Assembly (NCBI GenBank): GCA_036571765.1
Contig: BROE01000024.1
Coordinates: 6,156,048 to 6,220,047, forward strand
DNA from: Plecoglossus altivelis
Taxonomy: Eukaryota; Chordata; Actinopteri; Osmeriformes; Plecoglossidae
Reading direction: 5' to 3'
Length of the DNA stretch: 64,000 bases
The notes under the pieces are model-generated. The model had not been told where the DNA came from. It worked only from the letters and a program-made list of their open reading frames with translations, and made no database searches. The translations under genes were made by a program, and so were the position numbers. This document shows, piece after piece, positions 1-12,100 of the stretch (position 1 is its first letter; the number at the start of each line of letters is the position of its first letter).

Positions 1-732
1 CTACTGCACTCTAACACACTGTAGACCAGCACTACTGCACTCTAACACACTGCAGACCAGCACTATTACATGATAAAACAGGCAATTCGACACCAGAGAC
101 CCATTCAGACACATGCACAAATTCACTCATGCAGAGAAGCGCACACACACACGGGCCAGGGTTCTTGCTGTGCTTGTGTGTGTGTCTGCCTGGGTCCCTG
201 TGGTGTCAGGTATCTTGCTTTGTGTGTGTTTCAGTGTGAGCTGTATTGTATGTGGCCTAACATACATCGACAGCTAGGATACAGCCTGCTGGTTTCCCTT
301 CGGCGGTCTTGACTTGAATTTCATTGCCGTTCGTTTCTGCAAGTCAAATCTGATCTTTAACCTATTATCTCTTGACCTGGTTTTAGTTTGTTTCTCTCAA
401 TGTGAAGCTTTTATCAAAGTAGTCTGATAGCCAGAACACACATGCCTTTCTATGGCAGGGAGTGCACAGAAAAGCCCTCTAAGATAACCCAGACACAACA
501 GCCTCCTAACTAGTACAGCTCAGTTCACTGTTACCTTCCTTCTTTCCAACCTTCCTTCCTTCCCTCCTTTCCTCGGCCACATCCCTAATCTCACGTGTCC
601 GGATTGGGGGCAGCTGCAGCAGCCTTTGCCCATGCAGCCTGTAGATAAATCACCTCTCAGAGGAAAAGGAAGAGAAGTTGTATTTGGTATCAAGCCAAGG
701 CCATGGATGACATCCTGTATGTACACACGCAG
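1..732 (+). other. oplah intron and left window edge
   Basis: No coding exon is visible here. A 31-bp unit beginning CTACTGCACTC occurs twice in tandem at 1-62 and may continue to the left. The exon at 733 follows an acceptor ending ACACGCAG. The rest is mixed intronic sequence with a TTCC-rich stretch near 535-580. Confidence 0.6.
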
Positions 733-2803
733 GTGGTCAGCCCACGAGAGGGCGGTGGGCTCGCTGGCACGCAAGCTGGGCTTCTCCCAGGTGTCCCTGT
801 CCAGCGAGGTCATGCCCATGGTGAGGGCAGTGCCACGCGGGTACACCGTCTGCGCCGACGCCTACCTCACGCCCAAGATCCACCAGTACCTGAAGGGCTT
901 TACCTCTGGCTTCAGGGGCGGGCTGAAGGTCAGCGCAAACCATTTCCTGTCTGTCTTGAATCTCTCCCTCAGTCTTTAGGATCGTCTTTATGCCACCTGC
1001 ATTAAATGAAAACGTGCCAAGCTCTGAGAGTGTATCCATAGAGACACACACACAAGCATAACAAACATCCACTTTCTCAACCCCACCCAGGACGTGAACG
1101 TGCTCTTCATGCAGTCGGACGGAGGGCTGACTCCCATGGAGCAGTTCTGCGGCTCACGGGCGGTGCTGTCGGGGCCAGCGGGGGGCGTGGTCGGCTACGC
1201 CGTCACCTCTTACAGCCAGACGGAGCAGAAGCCTGTGATCGGCTTCGACATGGGGGGTGAGGAGGAGCAGGAGGAGGAGGACAGGAAAGAGTCAGATGAG
1301 CGGAGCTGAGTGCTGGGGGAGGGCGGTGGGGACCGCGAGGGGGGGTCACAATAGAAGAGGAAGGAAGAGAATAGGAAGACAATTAAGATGCAAGAGTGGG
1401 GGGAGGAGGGTGCGAGGCTTGTCGAGGAAGAGAGCTGTATTGACTGGAGGTCAGAGTGGAGGTGTGAAGGGGAAGTTGGGAGAGAGGTGTGACCTCATGT
1501 GAAGAGACGTCAGGGCATAGAGACCAGCAAGGCAAGAGAGCTCAGAAGAACTATGACCGTTGGGACAGTTTACCTAAATTCTCAACTGCCATATTTTATG
1601 CCTTCAAGAAAACACTGAATCAACCCAAATGCACGAATCCACAACAAGTCTGGACTGTGTTTTAATCCCCCCCCCCCCCCCCCCCCCCCCGCCCCCTGTA
1701 GGGACGTCCACGGACGTGAGCCGCTACGCAGGACAGTACGAGCACGTGTTCGAGGCCACGACAGCCGGCGTCACCCTGCAGGCTCCTCAGCTGGACATCA
1801 ACACGGTGGCGGCCGGAGGAGGGTCCCGTCTCTTCTTCAGGTCAGGTGGCCCCAGGGGACGATGACCTGGCGATCACATAGCGATGACGTGCTGTCACAT
1901 AGAGAGGAGGGATCATGTTATGGTCCAGCTAAAGCGTTGAGCCAAGTTTGTCTTTTTTTTTCTTTGAGGCTGGCTTTAGTTCTCTTCAAATCTACGGACA
2001 GATCGGTGCTTTTTACTTGAATTGGGTTTTTCATTGTAATTTATGCAGATATGTATTCCTTGTTCAATCATGAGTCATCAGCTCTGGTGTACCTAGTACA
2101 GTGTAAGAAACCTTCAAGAAATGGCCGACATTTTTGAAACGCTCCCTCCTCTCCCTCCAGGTCGGGTATGTTTGTGGTGGGGCCAGAGTCTGCTGGTGCC
2201 CATCCAGGTCCAGCCTGCTATAGGAAGGGTGAGACAAGCTTTCTCCCTTCTCTCTCTCTATCTCTCTCTCACTCCCTCCTCCTCTCTTTCCTCCTCCACC
2301 CCTCTTCCTCCTCCTCTCTTTCCTCCTACACCCCCCTCTCCCTCCTCCTCTCTTTCCTCCTACACCCCTCTCTCCCTCCTCCTCTCTTTCCTCCTACACC
2401 CCCCTCTCCCTCCTCCTCTCTTTCCTCCTACACCCCCCTCTCCCTCCTTCTCTCTTTCCTCATGCACCCTCTCTCCCTCCCTCCTCGCTCCGCTCATGCA
2501 GGCCTGTTAAATAACACATTCCCCGCTCTTTCCCACAGGCCTGTCTTGCCCTTTCCTTAAATGCTGACCTTCTATTCTCTCAACGCATTTGCGGCCCATC
2601 CTTTTCATCAACTTTCTCTCCCCCCCCAACCGGATCTTTTACCATGCCTTTAATCCATTCCACTCTATCAAATTGACGTTGCCCAGACACTCAGCCCTTA
2701 GCTGTTCTCTTCCCCTGTTACTCTCCCTGTGTGGGAGTTATGTGGCATATCTCCAAGTCTCGGTTGTGATTTTAGTTCAGCTGCGCACACGTTCACACAC
2801 ACA

Positions 2804-2837
<34 letters not shown>

Positions 2838-5800
2838 ACTCCAGTTGAGTAGCTCGAGCTGTAGCTTGGAGGCATTGTAGACTGAAGTCCTCTGTAGATC
2901 CTCCTGATTCTACCTATGATGGAACTGAGCTGTGAACCACTCTGACACCTGAGCACAGTGATAGAAGTGCAACAGACTGAACCTTATTAAGAACTGAGAG
3001 GCCCTTTCAAATCCTCATGTTTATACATCAACAGACCCGTATGTAGGTTTGAAACTAATGTAGCAGCGTTCTAAACAGTCATTCTGCATGTTTCCTCAGG
3101 AGGTCCACTGACGGTCACAGATGCTAACCTGGCTCTGGGCCGACTGCTGCCCTCCTACTTCCCCCGGATCTTTGGCCCTGGAGAGGACGAGCCGCTCTCC
3201 ACCGAAGACACCACCAGGCACTTCCGCAAGCTCACCCGCGAGATCAATCACTTCCTGTCCACCAGCCAATCGAAGGCCGGCGCCAATGGGGCCACCCACT
3301 CCAACTACGGCAAAACCCAGGGCAGCAAATCTGAGATGAGCATGGAGGAGGTTGCCATGGGTTTTGTCCGTGTGGCAAACGAGGCCATGTGTCGTCCAAT
3401 CAGGGCCTTGACCCAGGTAAGGAGATTCTAGGCTTCTTTAGAAGTCCTTCTAGACAAACGTAGACTCCCCATACCACACCATTGCTTCTAATTGTTATTA
3501 TCACCCTCCATCTCTCCCACCCTTTGATCTCTTTTTTCATTCTCTCCCCTTCTCTCTCACTGTCTCTGGCTCTCTCTCTCTCTTCAGGCCAAGGGCCATG
3601 ATACATCCCAACATGTGTTGGCTTGTTTTGGTGGCGCGGGCGGCCAGCATGCCTGCGCCATCGCGCGGGCCTTAGGGATGAAGAGCGTCTTCATACACAA
3701 GTAAGCTCTGTGGCGACACGTGGGCATGCACAAGACGACGTGTGTTTGCCATGCATACTGTACATTTGCGGACCAGGACCGAACAACAGGTGGCCCTTTT
3801 TAGAAAGACACGGCCATGCGTGTGAGGAGGGCATGCGTGCTAGCCACAGTTGGCATCGCAGAGCCTCCAGTGATATGTGACTCGCTTGGCAGCGGGCGTG
3901 TCCGTTCTCGTTTAGTGACTTATGGCATCCGAGTAAAAGCAGGTGTCCAGAATGTTCCGTTGCCTTACTGACGTTTGGCAATTTATGATGGGTTTCTAAT
4001 GCCTGTCTTTGTTCTGTGTGTCGGTTTAGTACATGACTGTAAGAAAGTGAGGGGAATGGAGCTGGGAGATCTTTTCCATTACCTGCTATCCTGAGTCTTT
4101 TAAAGCCCCAGATTCTGAGGTTATTTAGCTACGGTGGTCTGGATTCTAACTGGTCTCATTTCATTGGTCCTGCAGTGTCACACATACTTTGTGACATAGT
4201 GAAAGACCAATGAAAGCATAGAGAAGGAGAGTCACGCACACTGTCACCTGACAGTTATGACGGTACTGTACTGTTGAGGCTGTGAGTTCTGTAAAGGATG
4301 GTTCCATCTTCCTCAATATAACCACCAGGTCGTGTGTGTGTGTGTGTGTGTGTCTGCGTGTGGTGCATGCAGGTACAGCGGTGTGTTGTCAGCCTACGGC
4401 CTGGCCCTGGCTGATGTGGTGGAGGAGGTGCAGGAGCCGTGCTCCCTCCAGTATGAGTCTCGCTCCTTCTCTGACCTGGACCACAGGGTGGAGCAGCTCT
4501 CCCATCGCTGCCAGCAAACCCTGCAGGACCGGGGCTTCAGCAGGTACTCTCGTACACACACGCTGCAGGACCCTCGTACACACACTCTGCAGGACCCTCG
4601 TACACACACTCTGCAGGACCCTCCTACACACACTCTGCAGGACCCTCCTACACACACTCTGCAGGACCCTCCTAAACACACGCTGCAGGACCCTCCTACA
4701 CACACTCTGCAGGACCCTCGTACACACACTCTGCAGGACCCTCGTACACACACGCTGCAGGACCCTCGTACACACACTCTGCAGGACCCTCTTATACACA
4801 CTTTGTAGTACCCTCTTATACACACACTGCAGTACTCTCTTATACACACACTGCAGTACCTTCGAACACACACTGCAGTACCTTTGTACACACATACTCT
4901 GCAGTTACGCATATTTGTCTAATCTCTCATCTGTCCGTCTCTCTCAGATCACAGATCAGCACTGAGGTGTTCCTCCACCTGCGCTATGAAGGAACTGACT
5001 GTGCTCTCATGGTGACAGCCACCGGTTACCCTAGCAACTCCAAGTCCTGTCGCTCTGGTGACTTCCGCAGTGCTTTCACTAAACGGTAAGCACAAAGCTA
5101 GGTAGCTGTTGATCTGTATGTACGTTAGCACCGAGCTGACTGGCTCTGCGGCGCTCTGAAGTCTGAAGTCTTGAAACTGTATTTACACATTTGTCTGCAT
5201 CTAAATAAAGCCTAATGAATGCAGTAGGTTGTCAAATAACTCCTGTGCCTCTCTCTCTCTCTCACACGCTCTCTCTCTCTTTGCCTCCCTTACCTCCCTC
5301 CTCTTTAGCTACTTGAAGGAGTTTGGCTTCACCATCCCAGAGCGGCCCATAATGGTGGATGACATCAGAGTGAGGGGTTCTGGGAAGTCAGGCATCCGAT
5401 CCATGACCAAGGCCAAGTCTGCACATGGCCTCACCAAGCCCACCACGGTACCACACGGCACCACACGGCACACACATAGAACCCACTTCAACACCAGTTT
5501 ACTTCCCGATTGATGAGGATTGAGGGAACGTTTGTCATTTCCAATGTTTCGCTGAAAATACAAACCAATGAATTAGATTGAGTTGATAAACGGTCGACCA
5601 TAACGTCAGTGAACAGTCACACACACAAGGGTGCAAAGCACCTTCAATAGAGAATATTTATCCCAGATATGTGTCGGTTTTCTGACATATTAACGTCATG
5701 TCTGGTGAACCGACCAATCCCTCAAGCGTGTTCTTTACTCGGTTGCCAAGGTGACCAAATGTTACTTTGAGGATGGTTACCTGGACACCAGTGTCTACCT

Positions 5801-8159
5801 GTGGGAGGAGTTGCCGTGCGACCACAGCATCCACGGACCAGCCATCATCATCGACAAGAACAGGTGGGTGTCTCCATAGTAACCTCGATCATTAGTAAAA
5901 GGCTACACACTTCAGTTCACTGACAAATATTTACATTGCAAAACATTGACGTATGACTTGTGGGTATATGAGTGGATGAATTATTTACACAACACAAAAC
6001 AAATGAACACAAAACTAAGTTAAAGTTTTGCTTTGAAGCCATTTAATTAGGTTAAAATTATGTACACATTTTGGAACCACTGACTATCTTTTATGTTACT
6101 CATTCCGTAATTATAAGGGGTTCATTATATGTAAGTTAACTAAACAAAAATCCAGTAACATAAATGTTTCAAACATGGTCTTGAGGTTATATTGAGTGTG
6201 TTGGTTTTGTCTCCTCCCACAGCACCATCCTGGTGGAGCCCAGCTGCGTGGCTCAGCTGACGGCGGGGGGGGACGTGCGCATCACTGTGGGCTCCGACCC
6301 CCACTGCGCCCTGGGGACAGAGCTCAACACTGTGCAGCTGTCCATCTTCTCCCACCGCTTCATGAGCATCGCAGGTCAGCTGGAGGGAGAAGGAGAGAGG
6401 GAGGGAGGAAGAAAGGGAGGAGAAGAAGAGAGGGAAGGAAAGGGGAGGGCAGGTGGTGAAGAGGTAGTTTAGGATGGAGGGATGAGAAGAGTCTGGGAGG
6501 GAAGCACAGTAGCCCCAAGTTAGGTTAGTATTAAGCCCTAAGATAGACACTGCGGTGTGAAAGAGAGGAGTAAAGAAATAGAAAGAGGTGGACAGGGAAG
6601 GACAGACAATCTACCGGGGTTCATGAATGAAACCTGCAGACAGAACGGAGACATGGGTCAGTGTGTCGTGCTGGGAGTCCCTGTCTTTACTGAGACGCCT
6701 GGTTCCTGCACCCTCTCCCTCCCACAGAGCAGACAGAACAGAGACAAGGGTCAGTGTGTCGTGCTGGGAGTCCCTGTCTTTACTGAGACGCTTGGTTCCT
6801 GCACCCTCTCCCTCCCACAGAGCAGATGGGCCGAGTGCTTCAGCGTACCTCCATCTCCACCAACATCAAGGAGCGCCTCGATTTCTCCTGCGCTGTCTTC
6901 GGCCCAGACGGGGGCCTCGTATCAAACGCGCCCCACATCCCTGTCCACTTAGGGGCGATGCAGGAGACTGTGCAGTACCAGGTGTGTGCGAGCCCCTACA
7001 TGGATAACTTCCTCGTTCCGGATCGCTCCCCTTCATCACGCTCTCTCTGCATCATCTCTCTTTCCTCCTGTCCGTGCGTCCTTCAGATCAGGGCTCTGGA
7101 GGGGGGCCTGCGGGACGGGGACGTGATCCTCAGCAACCACCCGTGTGCCGGGGGGAGCCACCTGCCGGACCTGACCGTCATCACCCCCGTGAGTCTGCCC
7201 TGGCACCCTGGCACTCTCGCTCTCTCTGCTCCTCGCTCAGGCTCGTCAGGGCGTCGCCTCCCTCGCCTGTTCTTGTCCTCCATGCGTCAATCATCTCTTA
7301 TCTTCCTCATTTAATCTCCACCTAGTCAGCTTTCTCTCTTCAAAAGGGGTTTGATCTACTTCATCATTCTGTCCTCTTTCTCTAAATGTTTCATAACTTT
7401 CCGCTTGTCTCTTTGCTTCCTCATTTGCCTCACCCCTTTCTCCCCCCCCCCTCCTCCCCCCAGGTGTTCAGGAGAGGTGTGAGTGGGCCCGTGTTCTTCG
7501 TGGCGAGCAGGGGGCACCATGCGGACATCGGGGGCATCACTCCAGGCTCCATGCCCCCACACTCCACCACCCTGCAGCAGGAGGGGGCCGTCTTCACCTC
7601 CTTCAAACTGGTCACCGGGGGAGTCTTCCAGGAAGAGGGTGAGCTCACGGTCAAGAAGAGAGGAAGGGACACGGGACCATTTGGCCCGGGGCCACTTTGA
7701 TGTGTCGGATCCTGTGGACAGGAATCAGGATCCTGTGTTGATGTTTGGGGTTTACGTCCTTGGTGAATAACATAGTTGAACCTGAGGTTGTGTAAGCAAG
7801 CTTTGGAGGTTTCAAATCCCCTGCAGTCCACAGTTCTGAAATTCAAAGGAGAAATATCTTCACTCGAAAACTCACTCATGCAGGCCTGTCTCTTTGTCCC
7901 TCCCTCTCTCTCTCCCCCTCCCTCTCTCTCTCTCTCTCTCTTCCTCAGCTGTCACCGAGGCCCTCATGGCTCCGGCACAGTACCCAGACTGCTCGGGGAC
8001 ACGCAATCTCCATGACAACTTGTCCGACCTGCGGGCTCAGGTGGCGGCCAATCAGAGGGGCAGTCAGCTGGTGGGGGAGTTGATTGACAACTATGGACTG
8101 ACTGTAGTGCAGGCTTACATGGGCTACATCCAGGTGAGGGGAGACTCTACTCGTGTGTG

Positions 8160-8191
<32 letters not shown>

Positions 8192-10380
8192 GAGGGTGGG
8201 GGTGTGAGGGGGTTGGTCAGGAAGGGTATTGTAGCTTATGTAACTCAGTGAGAAGCTGTTGGTTTTTCTTCATGTCACATTTAATCAAGAGTTGGCCAGT
8301 GCACTTGAGTTCAGTGCTTTGTGTGTGCGTGGGGGAATGTGTGGATTCCAGAGCAACGCAGAGTTGGCCGTCAGAGACATGCTGAGAGACTTTGCTCGTC
8401 GCCGACTGGAGCAGACCGGCTCCCTGGATGTGGAAGCGGAGGATTTCATGGACGATGGAACACCAATCAGACTGCGAGTCCAGATCAACCAGGAAGAGGT
8501 AGGCGGAGCCAATCGACCCTAACATGGTGGGCTGTTATAACCTTTTATTTTTCATGCCAAAGAATCTAATGCAAATGCTTGAAAGTCTCTTCCTCTCTTT
8601 CCATCCGTCTGTCAGGGCAGCGCTGTGTTTGACTTCACTGGGACTGGCACAGAGGTGTGGGGCAACTGTAACGCTCCCCGGGCCATCACCTTCTCAGCTC
8701 TTATCTACTGCCTGCGCTGCATGGTGGGCCAGGACATCCCCCTCAATCAGGTGACACGCCAGACAATCAGAAAATAGACTTTGGATCAGAAAAGATACTT
8801 GGGAATTACTGACCTCTGGTGTCATGGTTGGGTATTACAGTGGGACATTTTCCATTCAGGGTTAATGTTTTTTTGCTATAAAAGAAATATTACGCCACAG
8901 CAATGATGTATTTTATGGTGCAATACAATGCTATTCTCTTCATTCCAGTGCTTTGAAAGCTATGTCTCACACACAGACACAGAGGTGAAGTGTTTAAACA
9001 TGCTCTTGTTTTTCAGGGTTGTCTCACGCCTATCAAGGTCATCATCCCCGCAGGCTCCATCCTGCAGCCTTCCCAGAATGCAGCTGTGGTGGGCGGGAAC
9101 GTGCTGACGTCACAGAGAGTGGTGGACGTCATCTTCCGGGCGTTTGAAGTGTGCGCGGCTTCACAGGTCGGAGAGAAAAGAGTGCCAGCGAATCACGTGC
9201 TGTTTGCCGTCGGAGCGCGTGTTGATCCCTCGTTCTCTCTCTCTCTCTGTTCCTCTCCCCTCTATCAGGGCTGCATGAACAACGTGTCGTTCGGCAGCGA
9301 GAAGAGCGGTTACTACGAGACCGTTGCCGGGGGAGCCGGGGCGGGGCCGGGGTGGAACGGGCGGAGCGGCGTCCACAGTCACATGACCAACACGCGCATC
9401 ACTGACCCAGAGATTCTGGAGAAGAGGTGGGCTGTTCTCTCCTCCTTGATCTGGGCTTCTCGCACTCAGACGACGTTTTGAGTTTCTTGTGTGACAGATG
9501 CGATTTCCCTGATTGATCATTATATCCCAATAATGTTCCAACTCCAATTCCCTTGCACATTTCACCCCAGATTACGTATCGCCCTTTAGTCAGATGTAAA
9601 ACATAACTAAAGAGTATATCTGCCTCCCTCTTGTTTTGACCTGCTCTCTCCTATGGTTCAGGTACCCTGTGATTCTGGAGCAGTTCTCCCTGCGGCCTGG
9701 TTCTGGAGGGGCCGGGGAGTTCTGCGGTGGAGATGGGGTCGTCCGCAAACTCCTGTTCAGAGACAAGGTGGTTCTGTCTGTGCTCACGGAGAGGCGTACC
9801 ACACGACCTTACGGCCTTAAAGGTGACTTCTACTTCGTGACCTTCAACCTTGGGACACCAGGCTGAGAGAAACTGTCCTATGCCATCACCTGATGTCACT
9901 TGATATTGCTGGTCCTCACCGCCCCCGTGTCTCTCCTCCATAGGGGGGCAGTGTGGAGCATCAGGGCTGAACCAGCTCCACAGAGCCGATGGGAGGATTC
10001 TCAACCTGGGGGCCAAGACCACCGTGACTCTGGAGCCTGGGGTAAGCAAGCGGGTCTTGTGTGGAGCCTATGTACCTATGACTCGTTCATACGAGGTCCA
10101 TGTAACAATCTATCCTCTCTCTACCCATGAGCCATTGCTGCACGAGGCACCAAACACCAACATATTGGTGCAGCTTGCGTTGAAAAACACAGCTCACCTG
10201 GCCTTCTCTCTCTGTCTCTCTCAGGACATGTTCTGTCTGTACACGCCCGGGGGAGGGGGCTACGGCAGGGAGGAGGACAACGGCTATGGGACGCCTAAGG
10301 CCAAACGCCAGCGCGTGAACGAGACCTTCCCAGAGCGAGGCAGCGTGTTTGAGTACCGCAGTGCTCAGGAGAGTGTGTGA
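733..10380 (+). CDS. oplah: 5-oxoprolinase (ATP-hydrolysing), 5'-truncated by the window
   Basis: Converts 5-oxo-L-proline to glutamate using ATP in the cytosolic gamma-glutamyl (glutathione) cycle. I assembled 22 exons: 733-928, 1091-1256, 1702-1840, 2161-2228, 3100-3416, 3588-3700, 4373-4543, 4948-5085, 5309-5447, 5751-5863, 6223-6374, 6821-6981, 7087-7188, 7464-7638, 7949-8133, 8352-8498, 8616-8750, 9017-9166, 9269-9426, 9662-9822, 9944-10041, 10225-10380. All are GT-AG and the phases agree, giving about 1,112 residues to a TGA. Family blocks seen in order include [103 protein letters not shown] and [11 protein letters not shown]. This covers the end of the HyuA-like and all of the HyuB-like region. 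Roughly 200 N-terminal residues lie left of the window. The exon 10 start (5751) was chosen over 5727 because it keeps the family's spacing. Exon 5 carries a low-complexity insertion relative to human. Confidence 0.96.
1667..1690 (+). repeat. Poly-C run (24 C) in the 3' splice-site tract
   Basis: An uninterrupted run of 24 cytosines lies 11 bases upstream of the oplah exon 3 start at 1702 and forms its polypyrimidine tract. Homopolymers of this length are prone to slippage and to assembly error. Confidence 0.9.
2235..2490 (+). repeat. CT-rich minisatellite, about 33-34 bp units
   Basis: Pyrimidine-only block in an oplah intron. A unit ending CTTTCCTCCTACACCC recurs with 33-34 bp spacing, at about 2328, 2361, 2395 and 2429, flanked by diverged copies. 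The small open frames across it are artefacts of its composition. Confidence 0.8.
4551..4905 (+). repeat. 24-bp minisatellite in oplah intron 7
   Basis: About ten clean 24-bp units (core CTGCAGGACCCT followed by CGTACACACACT) run from 4551 to about 4806, then decay into shorter copies. The array starts 7 bases after the donor at 4544. Because 24 is divisible by 3, the array keeps several frames open on both strands. One of them continues oplah exon 7 in frame. Confidence 0.9.
6636..6821 (+). repeat. 93-bp tandem duplication spanning a splice acceptor
   Basis: Two near-identical direct copies lie at 6636-6728 and 6729-6821. Each ends in the same acceptor motif, CCCTCTCCCTCCCACAG followed by AGCAGA. 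The second acceptor (exon start 6821) fits the protein. The first (exon start 6728) would hit an in-frame TGA after 19 codons. Confidence 0.9.
8153..8192 (+). repeat. (GT)n microsatellite in an oplah intron
   Basis: Dinucleotide GT repeat with one interruption, about 20 bp into the intron after exon 15. Confidence 0.85.
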
Positions 10381-11136
10381 GACAGGGAAGCGGAGAGAGA
10401 CAGAGAGAGAGAGAGAGGGACAGCCATGAGAGGAGAGGCACCAGGGTTAGAGGACACACGAGACATTACTGTGAGTAGAGACAGGGATGAGACAGTCTGA
10501 GTCACTAAGGACAAGGAGAAAGCAGAATAAGCTGAGGACAGAGATGAAGTGAAAAGATGAAAGGCGGAAAAGTTCAAAAATGGTTCCTGCACCAGCGCCA
10601 ACTTACCAGTCAATTCAATGTTCTAACAAATTCATAAGTTCTCAAATCTTTTTAGCATTTTACTAATTTGTACAATATTGTTTTCTATATTTTATAACTG
10701 GAAGCTGTTTAAGTCCGCTTCTGTGTGAGGATCTGTGCTATCAGTGCTAAAGCTTGGTGCAAACATTTAGAAAGCCTGGTCTTTCCATCTAGCGCAGGTC
10801 AGACCTTCAAGCAAAGTGACTCTCCTCTCACCTAGACTTGTCTGGCCCTCCTTACAACTTTTCAAAACCGTTTTTATCCCAGTGGAAAAAAAAAGGATTC
10901 AAGTACTCTGAGAAGTACAACATTGAATATGAACAGCCATTTTAGCCCCATTAGAAATGGTGCTACATCTAATCTAAGATTTGAATCATTTTCCAGTGAA
11001 TTGAAACTCAGTTCTTTACAATTCTAGTTAGATCGTACTTATCCACAAATCTGTAATTTGTTATACTAGAGGCAAATAAAAAATCATTCTAAAATAAAGC
11101 CAAAACATTTCTAAAATAAATCAATGTCATTTTATT
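10381..11136 (+). terminator. oplah 3' UTR and polyadenylation signals
   Basis: The 0.7 kb after the oplah TGA has no coding potential. Three AATAAA hexamers (11075-11080, 11093-11098, 11115-11120) mark the likely 3' end. A reverse-strand AATAAA (plus-strand TTTATT, 11131-11136) sits just beyond, so distal foxh1 transcripts could meet oplah here. Assignment is by motif only. Confidence 0.6.
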
Positions 11137-12056
11137 GTTTTCATCCATGGCACGATTGTGATTATTCACATCACTCACTTTGAGAGCACAACATGCACTC
11201 TTGAACCCAGACACATAGAAGGAGAGTTTCCTATTACTACTACATTCAAACATGTCAACATTGCCTTGCCGTTATTTCAGAATATTTTGCAGTGCCACCC
11301 AGTGGCCAAGGCACCACACGATATTCTACGACTGCACAAAAATCTGCTGAGTCACTAAAAAGCTCTTCGCTCTGCCAAAGTGAGTACTCATCCTCTCATA
11401 ATTTGGTTACACAAATGATACAAGAAATTCTTGCAGGCCATCTCTGATTTTACACAGTCACTCGCATGGAATTGTAGCTCTTTACAACACTAGCGATGAT
11501 CCAAGAACCCCCCCTCCCCCAGTCTGAATTCCTAGGAGTCACAGGGGCATTCTGGGAGAGATAAGCCACAGCAGGGGGGGGGGAGGGTCGCGCAGTGGGG
11601 GAGTGGGAAGGAGGTTAGAAAGAGCGGAGGTGGCAGAGGGCAGGAATCTGTGGGCGCTGATGGGGAGATAGGGAACATTGCACTGCTGCCAGCAGGAGGG
11701 AGAGGGCTAGTATACTCGAGGATATAAAAGAGATTCTAGGACTGGAGGCTTTGTTCTGCACACAGGAAGTTAGGGTTAGGGATCCGAGATAGAATATCTG
11801 CATTTACAGACCCCAAGTCCTGTGTTAAGTCATTGCGGTGTGCTCTTTGAGAGCCCATTAGATCCAGCTCTCATCCTGCATTAGCTGATGCACTGGAGTT
11901 CAGTCTTTTCTATTTCGACAGTAGCCTTTATTTTTGTTGGGGGAAGAAAGATACACCAGCCCTCTACAGTTCTAATGTAGTAATGCCATCTGAACAAACA
12001 CACTAAAAACCTCACTGAAGGTGGAGAATCCACTGGGTATACACACACACACGAAC

Positions 12057-12100
<44 letters not shown>

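Noticed and set aside
4551..4905. Regular 24-bp array considered as CRISPR-like
   Set aside because: Direct tandem copies with no unique spacers, in a vertebrate intron; it is a minisatellite.
4389..4912. Long minus-strand open frames rich in Cys/Arg/Val across the 24-bp repeat
   Set aside because: They exist only because the 24-bp unit has no stop in those frames. No start context, splice logic or protein family fits.
5727..5750. Alternative upstream acceptor for oplah exon 10
   Set aside because: It would add eight in-frame codons (RVLYSVAK) and break the spacing seen in the family; 5751 keeps it exactly. It remains possible as a variant.
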